Shown here: one piece after another, positions 9,158 to 17,014 of the stretch
Numbering within the stretch: position 1 is the first letter of the stretch
Layout of the letters: each line of letters starts with the position of its first letter
From: an uncultured Hyphomicrobiales bacterium
Lineage (GTDB): Bacteria; Pseudomonadota; Alphaproteobacteria; Rhizobiales; Beijerinckiaceae
Reading direction: 5' to 3'
Length of the DNA stretch: 56,744 nucleotides
Assembly: GCA_903931945.1 (NCBI GenBank)
Contig: CAIZEI010000175.1
Location: 1 to 56,744, forward strand
Program-made: the position numbers and the translations under genes
Notes under the pieces: generated by a model
What the model was told of the DNA's origin: nothing
The model's database searches: none
Seen by the model: only the letters and a program-made list of their open reading frames with translations

Positions 9158-11353
9158 ATGTCCAGAAGTCACCACCACGCGAGTCTGTCAGCGGCAATTT
9201 TCGCCGCCCTGATGTCGACAACCATCCTTTCGGCCCGCGCGCAGGCCCCCGCCATCGGCGACAAGGACATTGGCGGCGTCGTCACCAGCGCCAGCGGTCC
9301 GGAGGCTGGCGTTTGGGTGATTGCGGAAACCACCGATCTGCCGACGAAATTCGCGAAGATTGTCGTCACCGACGACGCCGGGCGATATGTGATCCCCGAT
9401 CTTCCCAAGGCGAAATACAAAATCTGGGTGCGCGGCTACGGCCTCGTCGATTCTCCAAAGGTCGATGGCGAGCCGGGCAAGGCCCTGTCGCTCAGCGCTA
9501 CGATCGCTCCGACGCCGGCCGACGCCGCGAAATATTACCCCGGCATGTACTGGTATTCGATGGTGAAAATCCCGGCGCTGGATCAGTTTCCTGGCACAGG
9601 GACAGCCGCTGGCGGCAACGGCGTTCCGACCTTCATCAAAACCCAGGGCGACTGGATCGATACGATCAAGAATTCCTGCCAATCCTGCCATGCGCTGGGC
9701 AGCGAGAACATCCGCAATCCGCATGTGAAGGATCTTGCGGCCTCGGTCGGGCAGGCCTCGTTCAATACGTCCGCCGATATGTGGATGCGGCGTATTGCGT
9801 CGGGGCAGGCGATGGCCGGCATGAACACCGCTATCGCGCGGCTTGGGCCGGAACTCGGCCTGAAAAATTTCGGCGACTGGACGGATCGCGTCGCCAAGGG
9901 CGAATTGCCTGCGGAAAAGCCCTCGCGCCCGACCGGAGTCGAGCGCAACATGGTTATCAGCCTTTGGGATTGGGCCGAACCCTTTACCTATATGCATGAC
10001 GCGATTTCAACCGACAAGCGCAATCCCAAACTCAACGCCAATGGCCTGATCTACGGTTCGCCCGAGGAATCCACCGACAACGTGCCAGTTCTGGACCCGG
10101 TCAACAATAAGACCTGGTTCCTCAAGCACCCCTTCTCCGATCCTAAAACGCCAACGACATTCAACGACCCGAAGGGGCCGTCGGTCTTCTGGGGCGAGGA
10201 ACCGATCTGGGACAGCCACACCAGCATCCACAATGTGATTTTCGACGAGAAGGGGCGCCTGTGGCTCTCCGCGCGCGGTCGCGGACTCGACAATCCCCCG
10301 CAATGCAAACAGGGTCCGGACGCCCTGCCAGACGCCAAAGTTGCGCCGATCGCCGCCAGCGGACGCCAGCTCTCGATGTTCGATCCGAAGACGCAGAAAT
10401 TTACGCTCATCAACACCTGCTTTGGCACCCATCACGTCTATTTCGGCCACGACAAGGATGACACCTTGTGGACGAGCGCGGGTGGCCCCGCCGCGGTCGC
10501 CATCGGCTGGCTGAATACGAAAGTGTTCGACGAGACGGGCGACGTGAACAAGGCGCAGGGCTGGGCGCCGGAGATTGTCGATGTGCCCGGGCTTGGCAAG
10601 CGCGCCGGCGATTTTGTCGACGAGAAATCGCCGATCGACCCCAACAAACAGAAACGCGTGATCGCGGGCTTCTACGCCGTGCAGCCAAGCCCCATCGACG
10701 ATTCGATCTGGGGCCAGTCGATGGATATCGGCTTTTCCCGCCTGTCGCAGCCGGGCTATCTCATCCGTTTCATTCCCGGCGCAGACCCGGCGAACACCGG
10801 CCTGACCGAACTGTTCCAGCCCCCGAAGGGCACATTCGGGCCGCGTGGCGTTGACGTTGACACAAAGGGCGTCGTCTGGACAGCGATGGCGAGCGGGCAA
10901 CTGGCGAGCTTCGATCGTTCGAAATGCAAGGAGCCGCTGAAAGGCCCCAACACCGTCACCGGCGAGCAGTGCTATGAGGGCTGGACGCTTTATCCCTTCT
11001 CGGGCCCCAAAATGAATGGGGCGGATGTCGTCGCAGAACACGCCTATTACGTCTGGGTTGATCGTTACAATACCCTTGGCCTTGGCAATGACGTGCCGCT
11101 GGCGATGACCAATGGCGGCGAGGCCATCACGGCGCTCGTGGGCGGCAAAATGGTGGTGTTGCGTGTGCCCTATCCGGCAGGCTTCTTCACCAAAAATGTC
11201 GATGGCCGGATCGACGACGAGAACGCCGGCTGGAAAGGCCGGGGCCTGTGGACGACATCGGGCACGCGCGCCATGTTCCACAACGAGACCGGCAAGGGCG
11301 AGCGCCCGCGCGTCTTCAAAATCCAGATGCGACCGGACCCGCTGGCGCATTGA
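9158..11353 (+). CDS. Large exported protein: carboxypeptidase-regulatory-like domain, cytochrome c motif and C-terminal propeller
   Basis: 731 residues. The signal peptide ends about SARAQ. Residues ~35-120 form a beta-sandwich like the carboxypeptidase regulatory domain (GVVTSASGPEAGVWVIAE). A single covalent haem site CQSCH is at 174-178, with later methionines that could be the sixth ligand. The C-terminal ~450 residues carry repeated segments such as DEKGRLWLSARG, KDDTLWTSAGG and DTKGVVWTAMASG, like the blades of the streptogramin lyase (Vgb) propeller. The start is the ATG with GGGAGG 6 nt upstream; a TTG two codons earlier is poorly spaced. Exported propeller proteins with c-haem often donate or accept electrons for a periplasmic dehydrogenase, but no substrate can be named. 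It is followed co-directionally by a racemase-like gene and a flavin monooxygenase. Confidence 0.8.
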   Translation: MSRSHHHASLSAAIFAALMSTTILSARAQAPAIGDKDIGGVVTSASGPEAGVWVIAETTDLPTKFAKIVVTDDAGRYVIPDLPKAKYKIWVRGYGLVDSPKVDGEPGKALSLSATIAPTPADAAKYYPGMYWYSMVKIPALDQFPGTGTAAGGNGVPTFIKTQGDWIDTIKNSCQSCHALGSENIRNPHVKDLAASVGQASFNTSADMWMRRIASGQAMAGMNTAIARLGPELGLKNFGDWTDRVAKGELPAEKPSRPTGVERNMVISLWDWAEPFTYMHDAISTDKRNPKLNANGLIYGSPEESTDNVPVLDPVNNKTWFLKHPFSDPKTPTTFNDPKGPSVFWGEEPIWDSHTSIHNVIFDEKGRLWLSARGRGLDNPPQCKQGPDALPDAKVAPIAASGRQLSMFDPKTQKFTLINTCFGTHHVYFGHDKDDTLWTSAGGPAAVAIGWLNTKVFDETGDVNKAQGWAPEIVDVPGLGKRAGDFVDEKSPIDPNKQKRVIAGFYAVQPSPIDDSIWGQSMDIGFSRLSQPGYLIRFIPGADPANTGLTELFQPPKGTFGPRGVDVDTKGVVWTAMASGQLASFDRSKCKEPLKGPNTVTGEQCYEGWTLYPFSGPKMNGADVVAEHAYYVWVDRYNTLGLGNDVPLAMTNGGEAITALVGGKMVVLRVPYPAGFFTKNVDGRIDDENAGWKGRGLWTTSGTRAMFHNETGKGERPRVFKIQMRPDPLAH

Positions 11354-11374
11354 GCGGGCGGTAGAGCGCCTGCA

Positions 11375-11414
11375 AGCGCGTCCTTCTCCCCATAAGTGAG
11401 GAGAAGGACGCGCT
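11375..11414. terminator. Perfect 15-bp inverted repeat downstream of the cytochrome c/propeller gene
   Basis: Arms agcgcgtccttctcc (11375-11389) and its exact complement (11400-11414) enclose a 10-nt loop. There is no run of T after it, only ccaataaattt. It could be a factor-independent terminator with a weak U-tract, an mRNA 3'-end stabiliser, or a copy of a dispersed palindromic repeat. It separates the 9158 gene from the one at 11440. Confidence 0.55.
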
Positions 11415-11439
11415 CCAATAAATTTCGGAACGGAACCCC

Positions 11440-12192
11440 ATGACCTCCCCCCTCTCCATCGAATCCTCGACCGGCTACGCGCGGGCGCGGGTCGGCCTGA
11501 TCATTCCGTCGAGCAATCGTCTCAGCGAGCCTCAGTTCCGGCGGTTCCTGCCTGCCGATGTGGCGGTCCACGTGACGCGCCTGCGCATGACCGGCAAACA
11601 TTCCAAGCCGCTTGGTCCGCTGCTGGTAGATGTCGCTCAAGCAGCCGGCGCGCTCGGCGACGCCAAATGCGATGTCATCGTGTTTCACTGCACCGCCAAT
11701 TCCATGGAGCACGGGCTGGAGGGCGAACGAAAAATTCTCGACGCCATCGTTGCCGCTTCCGGCGCCCAGGCGCTCTCCACGGCGCAGGCGGTCGTCGAGG
11801 CTTTCCGCGCGTCGAACATCAAAAAACTGGTGATGATTTCCCCTTATGTGCAATCGCACAACGATCACGAAAAGGACTATCTGGCGGCGCTGGGATTTGA
11901 GACCGTGCATGACGTGGCGCTGAAACTGCCGCCGAGCGATGGCTATCTGGCGTTTCCGCCCGCGCAATGGATCGAGGTTGCTCGCGCCAACGCGCGCGCG
12001 GAAGCAGACGGTTATTTCCTGAGCTGCACCAATACAACCCAGATCGATGTGATTTGCGCTTTGGAGACCGCGTTTAACAAGCCTGTCGTCAATTCCAATC
12101 AGGCGACGATATGGGCGGCGCTGAAACGTATTTCGGGCAAACTTGGCGTCGCGCCCTCAATCCCCGGGCTCGGCGGCCTGATGCTGCGGTAG
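11440..12192 (+). CDS. Maleate isomerase/arylmalonate decarboxylase-like protein of the Asp/Glu racemase superfamily
   Basis: 250 residues. Unlike the racemase-fold pair at 3.7-6.3 kb, this one keeps both active-site cysteines: C84 in VIFHCTANS and C196 in FLSCTNTTQ. It also has the N-terminal IIPSSNRLSEP block typical of maleate cis-trans isomerases, with SSN and EP. Known members isomerise maleate to fumarate (NicE in nicotinate degradation) or decarboxylate arylmalonates, acting in the cytoplasm without cofactors. The 57-bp gap to the downstream flavin monooxygenase and the shared direction suggest co-transcription. Together they could be the ring hydroxylation and late isomerisation steps of an aromatic or N-heterocycle pathway, but that is inference. 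Confidence 0.8.
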   Translation: MTSPLSIESSTGYARARVGLIIPSSNRLSEPQFRRFLPADVAVHVTRLRMTGKHSKPLGPLLVDVAQAAGALGDAKCDVIVFHCTANSMEHGLEGERKILDAIVAASGAQALSTAQAVVEAFRASNIKKLVMISPYVQSHNDHEKDYLAALGFETVHDVALKLPPSDGYLAFPPAQWIEVARANARAEADGYFLSCTNTTQIDVICALETAFNKPVVNSNQATIWAALKRISGKLGVAPSIPGLGGLMLR

Positions 12193-12249
12193 GCCCCGCT
12201 TGCGAAACCGGCGATCGCCGCTAAAATCGCTTCGATCGGAGATATCGCC

Positions 12250-13422
12250 ATGAACGTCATGCAGAAGGTCGCGGAGGGACTGACCCGCGAAGAGTTGATC
12301 GCCCGCGCGGAAAAGCTGGCGCCCAAACTTGCCGAACGCTCCGCCGCATGTGAGGCGCAGCGCAAGGCGCCCGTTGAAACAGTGCAGGATTTTGTCGATC
12401 TCGGGCTCTTGCGCATCTGCCAGCCCAGGCGATATGGCGGTTATGAGCTTGGCTACGATGTGCTTTGCGAAGTCAGCCAGACGCTGGCGCGCGGCTGCGG
12501 GTCGCAGGCCTGGGTTCATATGGTGCTGGCCGACAATCCGCTCAAACTCAGCGCTTTCAGTCTTGAGGCGCAGGACGAAATCTGGGGCGCAAATTCCGCG
12601 GCAAAACTCTGCGTTGCAGTGGCGGCAGTCGGTAAGGCCAGGCGCGCGCCGGGCGGCATAGTCTGGAACGCCGTGCATGGATTTTCCTCAGGCGTCGACC
12701 ATGCCGACTGGGTGATTTGCGGCGGTCATATTTACGAGGATGGCAAGGAGCCCCTGGGCTGTTTTGCGGTTATGAAGACCAGCGAGGTCGAGATCATCGA
12801 CGACTGGCATTCGATGGGGCTCGCCGGCAGCGGCAGCAAGAGCTTCCGCGTGAAAGATGTGTTCGTGCCCGAACATCGCGTGCTGCTGAAGAAAGACTAT
12901 GACGCCGGCACGTCGCCCGGCACGCTGTTTTACACATCGGCTGTGTCCAAACTGCCGCGCGGCGGCGTGTCGGCAGTCAGCTATACGGCTGTTTGTGTAG
13001 GCGTCGCCGAAGGGTTTCTCGAAAATTATCTCGCCTTTACCGGGCCGCGAAAATCGCGCGGCACGCCGGTCGCCGATGGTGTGGGCGTGCAAATTGGCGT
13101 TGGCCTCGCATCCGTCGAAATCGAGGCTGCCTCGCGGCTTTATCTTGGCGCAGTGCGCGAGACCATGCAGACGCTGGAACGCGGAGAGGACGTAAGCAAA
13201 CTGATGGGTGTGCAGGGCAAGCGAAACGCTGCTTTCGCTTGCCAGCTTGCAACCAATGCGGTGCAAAAACTCTTCAACGTCGCCGGCGGGCGCGCGCTTT
13301 ATACCGACAGCGTGTTGCAAAGGCAGTTCCGCGATTGCTTTGGCGCGGCGGCGCATCATTCGGTGGTGTGGGATGGCGCCGCAGCTGAATATGGCAAGTA
13401 TGTTTTGGGACTTCACAGGTAG
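12250..13422 (+). CDS. Flavin-dependent monooxygenase of the acyl-CoA dehydrogenase fold (HsaA/HpaB-type group D)
   Basis: 390 residues with the acyl-CoA dehydrogenase fold: an N-terminal helical domain, a central beta domain (WNAVHGFSSGVDHADW, DDWHSMGLAGSGSKSFRV) and a C-terminal helical bundle (GGRALYTDSVLQRQFRD, HHSVVWDG). The GLAGSGS and GGRALY motifs and the absence of the usual catalytic glutamate environment match group D hydroxylases such as HsaA and the Acinetobacter-type p-hydroxyphenylacetate hydroxylase oxygenase, which use reduced flavin from a separate reductase. No reductase gene is adjacent. A cytoplasmic aromatic hydroxylation is the best guess; DszC-like S/N-oxidation is possible. 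GGAG precedes the ATG at about 9 nt. It follows the racemase-like gene in the same direction. Confidence 0.8.
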   Translation: MNVMQKVAEGLTREELIARAEKLAPKLAERSAACEAQRKAPVETVQDFVDLGLLRICQPRRYGGYELGYDVLCEVSQTLARGCGSQAWVHMVLADNPLKLSAFSLEAQDEIWGANSAAKLCVAVAAVGKARRAPGGIVWNAVHGFSSGVDHADWVICGGHIYEDGKEPLGCFAVMKTSEVEIIDDWHSMGLAGSGSKSFRVKDVFVPEHRVLLKKDYDAGTSPGTLFYTSAVSKLPRGGVSAVSYTAVCVGVAEGFLENYLAFTGPRKSRGTPVADGVGVQIGVGLASVEIEAASRLYLGAVRETMQTLERGEDVSKLMGVQGKRNAAFACQLATNAVQKLFNVAGGRALYTDSVLQRQFRDCFGAAAHHSVVWDGAAAEYGKYVLGLHR

Positions 13423-13456
13423 CTTTGGACATTGCGAAGGCCGCCAAGCGAAAATC

Positions 13457-13999
13457 CTAAACCTCGCTGAAGCCGCCCCGGCGCGCGTGCCGCCACAGCG
13501 CCGCCGCCTTGCGCAAAAAGCCACCCCGCGTTCTGGTGAGGCCTGCCTCCTGCAAGGCCATCCGGATCGCGGCCTTCAGTGGTTCGATCTGCTCACGGGC
13601 CCAGTCATGCACGCGCAACAGCCATATATAGAGCCTTGCAAACCAGCCGATGGACAGCAGCTTGTCCCGGTTGGTCTTGAATAGAAAAGACACGACGGCG
13701 AGTTTGAGCACATCAGTGCCAATATAGGTGACGATGCCCGGAAGCCATTGGCGCTTGGCGAACAGCCAGAAGGCGACGAGCTTGCCCGGTTCCAGGATGA
13801 TCAGCGGTATGAGAAAAACAACCAGCGTTGGATAAGGCGGCAACCTCGCCATGAAATCGGCGATGGCGCGTTTCAGCCCTTCGAGCGGAATGAGATCGAC
13901 AATCGACTTGATGAAGGGATGCAATATGTCCCAGAACCAGGAGGCGCCAAGAAAGGCCAGCGCCAGCGCAGTCCAGCACCATCGCCTGAAGCGGCGCAT
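13457..13999 (-). CDS. Conserved-looking small membrane protein of unknown function
   Basis: 180 residues starting MRRFRRWCWTALALAFLGAS. There is one hydrophobic segment at the N-terminus, a second around residues 58-75 (LVVFLIPLIILEPGKLVAFW), a third weaker one near 90-105, and a basic C-terminus. I do not recognise a named family. A longer version starting 17 codons upstream adds residues without hydrophobic or motif content and with no better ribosome-binding site, so the internal ATG is preferred. It is convergent with the flavin monooxygenase, with a 34-bp gap, and divergent from the ruvA region. Probably an inner-membrane protein; no role can be inferred. Confidence 0.6.
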   Translation of the reverse strand: MRRFRRWCWTALALAFLGASWFWDILHPFIKSIVDLIPLEGLKRAIADFMARLPPYPTLVVFLIPLIILEPGKLVAFWLFAKRQWLPGIVTYIGTDVLKLAVVSFLFKTNRDKLLSIGWFARLYIWLLRVHDWAREQIEPLKAAIRMALQEAGLTRTRGGFLRKAAALWRHARRGGFSEV

Positions 14000-14108
14000 C
14001 GGAAAACCCTTTGAAATTGGATCTCTCCCGGGAAGGCCCGAATCGCACATGCTTATACGCCAAACCGGCCCTGTCGCATAAATCCGGCTCCTGGCCTAAG
14101 CTCTTGTG

Positions 14109-14246
14109 ATGGACACGCGCGATTCCTGCGCTGCCTGGGTTCGCCTTTCGGTCAGTCTGGCGCTGGCGACATTGGGCGGCGCGGCCTTCCGGTCCGCCGT
14201 TGTCGCAGTATCTTGGCGCATGGCGTTTTTGAATGGCGTGATATGA
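14109..14246 (+). pseudogene. Possible remnant of an MFS transporter N-terminus upstream of ruvA
   Basis: A 45-codon frame encodes AWVRLSVSLALATLGGAAF followed by RSAVVAV. This resembles the first transmembrane segment of MFS permeases (RLxxSLxxxTxGGxGMWSVVVALP) but stops at once, and no continuation is found in any frame. Its TGA overlaps the ATG of a further 31-codon frame that itself overlaps the ruvA start. There is no convincing ribosome-binding site. I read it as decayed transporter DNA in the place where ruvC would normally be. It could also be a chance frame. Confidence 0.3.
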
Positions 14247-14334
14247 AACCTGCTCAATCCGGGGATCGTCGCATTCCTGATCACGAGACGGGGCGACAGC
14301 AAACCGGCAATGGCGATATGAAAGCGTTGCAACC

Positions 14335-14952
14335 ATGATCGGCAAACTCAAGGGCCTGATTGACAGCTATGGCGAGGACTTTGTCATCCTCGACGTGCAT
14401 GGCGTCGGCTATGTCGTGCAATGCTCCACCCGAACGCTGCAAAATCTGCCAAAGCCCGGCGAGGCGGCGGCGCTCGCCATCGAAACGCAGGTGCGCGAGG
14501 ACGCGATCCGCCTGTTCGGGTTTACTAACGACAGCGAGCGCGACTGGTTCCGCCTGTTGCAAACCGTTCAGGGCGTGGGGGCCAAGGTGGCGCTCGCGAT
14601 CCTCGGCGTGTTGCCGCCCGGCGAACTGGCGACCGCGATCGGAACGCAGGACAAAGCGATGGTGTCGCGCGCGCCGGGCGTCGGCCCGAAACTCGCGGCC
14701 CGCATCGTCGCGGAATTGAAAGACAAGGCGCCAGCCTTTGCAGCGCTCGATCCCGCCGTCGCGCGGCTGGCGGGCGTCGAGGACGCGAAAGCTGCGCCCG
14801 GGCCGGTGCAGGACGCGGTCTCGGCTCTGGTCAATCTTGGCTATGGACGCCCGCAGGCGGCGGCGGCTGTTGCAGCCGGTCTCAAGGCTCTGGGCGAGGA
14901 TGCAGAGACCAGCGCGTTGATCCGGCGGGGATTGCGGGAACTGGCGGGGTGA
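14335..14952 (+). CDS. ruvA: Holliday junction branch migration protein RuvA
   Basis: 205 residues, the normal RuvA length. Domain I (OB fold) starts [23 protein letters not shown]-like and includes GVGYVV. Domain II has two helix-hairpin-helix motifs: [17 protein letters not shown] near residue 73 and [15 protein letters not shown] near 107. After an alanine/proline-rich linker, domain III ([19 protein letters not shown]) is the part that contacts RuvB. RuvA tetramers bind four-way junctions and load the RuvB motor. The usual neighbours are missing: ruvC is not upstream and ruvB is not downstream, where the tmRNA gene begins within about 60 bp. No strong Shine-Dalgarno is seen before the ATG. 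Confidence 0.96.
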   Translation: MIGKLKGLIDSYGEDFVILDVHGVGYVVQCSTRTLQNLPKPGEAAALAIETQVREDAIRLFGFTNDSERDWFRLLQTVQGVGAKVALAILGVLPPGELATAIGTQDKAMVSRAPGVGPKLAARIVAELKDKAPAFAALDPAVARLAGVEDAKAAPGPVQDAVSALVNLGYGRPQAAAAVAAGLKALGEDAETSALIRRGLRELAG

Positions 14953-14976
14953 GTTTGGCTGTCGTGGCGATTGCCC

Positions 14977-15005
14977 TTTCAATGCCGCACTTTCGAGCCT
15001 ATATT
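14977..15005 (+). promoter_or_regulatory. Candidate sigma-70-type promoter of the tmRNA gene
   Basis: TTTCAA (14977-14982) and TATATT (15000-15005) are separated by 17 bp. Initiation about 7 nt downstream would start the transcript near 15012, just before the acceptor piece of the permuted tmRNA. The -10 box is good and the -35 is weak. Confidence 0.45.
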
Positions 15006-15011
15006 GCTCTG

Positions 15012-15290
15012 GCTACCCGCAAGGGAGACTATGGCGATAAATGGTCATCGGAATAAGCCTTTCGGACCCGGGGGCGGTACCCGGCGCCTCCACCAGAGCC
15101 CATCGAAGGTTGGGTTCTTGCGGGGGCGAAACAGGTTCGACGAGGGGTGTAAAGGGTGTGCTTTTGCTCGGCATGATACCGCCGTTATCGGGTCAATCTT
15201 ATAGTTGCCAATGACAACTATGCTCCCGAGGCTCTCGCCGCGTAATGCGGTGCTGGTTTCGGAAAACAAGTCCTTAGGGGTAGCACTCTA
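15012..15290 (+). ncRNA. ssrA: Transfer-messenger RNA, circularly permuted two-piece form (ssrA)
   Basis: The gene is permuted as in alphaproteobacteria. The acceptor piece comes first, with a T-arm (CCGGG-GGCGGTA-CCCGG) and the 3' strand CGCCTCC ending in an encoded ACCA at 15092-15095. After a 26-nt intervening loop the coding piece starts at 15122 with GGGGGCG, which pairs with CGCCTCC as a seven-base acceptor stem including one G-U. The tag frame GCC AAT GAC AAC TAT GCT CCC GAG GCT CTC GCC GCG TAA (15207-15245) encodes ANDNYAPEALAA, a typical alpha tag ending in AA. tmRNA rescues stalled ribosomes and marks the product for proteolysis. Outer boundaries are estimated (start from the promoter, end before the terminator-like hairpin). 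Confidence 0.95.
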
Positions 15291-15301
15291 AGGCGGGGCC
15301 C

Positions 15302-15336
15302 GGAGGCGCCTGGCAACAGAAGCCTCCACTTTCCTT
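15302..15336 (+). terminator. Probable terminator after the tmRNA gene
   Basis: GGAGGC (15302-15307) pairs with GCCTCC (15322-15327) around a 14-nt loop and is followed by a T-rich stretch, actttcctt. It overlaps the stop of the convergent gene at 15335 and may serve both directions. Confidence 0.45.
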
Positions 15337-16828
15337 ACTTGCCTGCCGGTCCACCCAGAGAATTGCCGTTGACCGTCATTTTCCCATCCGCCCCCATGGC
15401 GAGCGCCCATTGCGCCGAACCATCCGGGCCAGGCTTGGACAACAACCGCGCCATACCCAGCATGGCAACAGCCTGCTGAGCGCTTTTGTCGGTTTTGGCC
15501 GCGTCTGCGATAGCCCGCTGAATGGCGTCGAGGCCCATAGCTCGTATGGTTACAGAACCCAGCGGTTTCAGGCCAGGACCGACATTGGCCTCGCCGCTGG
15601 CGGAAATCTTGTAGCCAGCGCCAGAGATGCTGAAATCGGCGAGTTTCATATTAGCCAGCCCGTCCGGCAGCAATTTTGACACCAGACCAGCCCCCTCATT
15701 GGCGGGAATGGGCGGCTTGGACTCAAGGTTGAATGCCGCAATGGCCGCTTCCGCGAATCGGGCGAGATCATAGCCCGTAATTGACAGATCGGCGGACACG
15801 TCCTTGGGCGTGAGCGCGACGCTCCAGGCTGGCAACAGACCTGCCGGCAATGCGACGCCTTTCAGCGCAATGGTTTCCCGCAACAGGCCATTTTGCCCGG
15901 CGCCGTTCAGGCCAAACCCGACAACGGCTTCACTTGCGGCAAAATGCTGCCCCCCCATCGCGGTGACCGCAACATCGCGCACATCTGCGGAGACATCCAG
16001 ATGCCCGAACACCGGCAAAGCCGAACGCAAAAGCGGCTTCAGTTCCGCCTGCGCCCCGGCGATGGCCTCCTGCGAGGGATGCGCCACAAACCACGCCCAT
16101 AGATCGAGCAGCGCCGAATTGCGAATGGCTTCAATCCGACCTTCGGATTTGACCGCGCCAAGCGATAATTCAAAATCGAGCGCCGGTGCGCCTGCAGGCG
16201 TTCCAGCCGAACCGCCCATAGATATATGCTGTTTCGTGTCCTGGATCGTCTGGACGAAGGCGTATGTCACTGAGTCAGGACCTGAGGCCCCGCCCGTGAT
16301 TTCAGTATGAATTCCATTTGAAACACGCGTCACATTGGCCGCAGGCCCTTGTCCTGATGCGTCGATTGAATGCATCGAGAGCGTCCTGATATCGGACCTT
16401 CCCGATATTACCGCCCCTGGCGCGGGGTCGAACAGACTGTCGCTACTGACGCCTTCAGCCTTCAATTCGCCGGACGCGCCGGCCGACTTGTAGGAAAAAG
16501 CAAAATCATCCGCCTGGATGATCCGCCATTTTCCATCGGGTTGTCTGGTCAGCTTCATCGTCATAGGCTGAGGCGTGACCGTGAAGGCCAGACCGCTCTG
16601 CGACGCCTTCGCGGCCAAACCTGAGAAATCGAGAGAAGCGGTATAAGAGTCGCCCGCTGGCGCCATTGTCAGCAGGGGATGATCGCCTTGCGCTACGGGG
16701 CCAAAATATTTTTCAAATTGCCGCACAATCCCCGCGGCTTCTTCGGGCGTCGCAGGCGCGGCGACCGCGCGAATGGCTGGCGCAAACAGAATCAATCCGG
16801 TCAACGCCGGGTAAAATACGTATTTCAT
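15335..16828 (-). CDS. Exported protein of unknown function, about 500 residues
   Basis: 497 residues. The signal peptide is MKYVFYPALTGLILFAPAIRAVA. The mature protein is rich in alternating polar/hydrophobic beta-type segments (SYTASLDFSGLAAKA, VTPQPMTMKLTRQPDG, ADDFAFSYKSAGA) and in repeated 'ISGAGYKISASGEA' and 'LSITGYDLARFAEA' patterns, suggesting a large beta-rich periplasmic domain of the kind seen in DUF945/DUF2125-like proteins. I do not recognise a defined family. The chosen start restores the signal peptide and has GGGGAT 5 nt upstream; an ATG ten codons earlier would push it inward. It is divergent from sspB (186-bp gap) and convergent with the tmRNA gene. Confidence 0.72.
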   Translation of the reverse strand: MKYVFYPALTGLILFAPAIRAVAAPATPEEAAGIVRQFEKYFGPVAQGDHPLLTMAPAGDSYTASLDFSGLAAKASQSGLAFTVTPQPMTMKLTRQPDGKWRIIQADDFAFSYKSAGASGELKAEGVSSDSLFDPAPGAVISGRSDIRTLSMHSIDASGQGPAANVTRVSNGIHTEITGGASGPDSVTYAFVQTIQDTKQHISMGGSAGTPAGAPALDFELSLGAVKSEGRIEAIRNSALLDLWAWFVAHPSQEAIAGAQAELKPLLRSALPVFGHLDVSADVRDVAVTAMGGQHFAASEAVVGFGLNGAGQNGLLRETIALKGVALPAGLLPAWSVALTPKDVSADLSITGYDLARFAEAAIAAFNLESKPPIPANEGAGLVSKLLPDGLANMKLADFSISGAGYKISASGEANVGPGLKPLGSVTIRAMGLDAIQRAIADAAKTDKSAQQAVAMLGMARLLSKPGPDGSAQWALAMGADGKMTVNGNSLGGPAGK

Positions 16829-17014
16829 AAGGATCCCCAATTGTTTCCTGCCGGACATCGGCCAATAGGACCCCGATTTGGTGAATTAATTGTGGCCAGA
16901 CCGGACAGCGCAACACGGCCACGATTGCCAGCGCCGCCCGGCTCGGCTAGTTGGTTCGGGTAACTCGGGCGTTCAGGGCTGCTTCGGCGGCTGGCGGCAA
17001 CACGCGGAACCAGT

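Noticed and set aside
10007-11350. 447-codon frame antisense to the cytochrome c/propeller gene
   Set aside because: The sense strand carries a signal peptide, haem motif and repeats; the antisense product is low-complexity Arg/Ala/Gly-rich.
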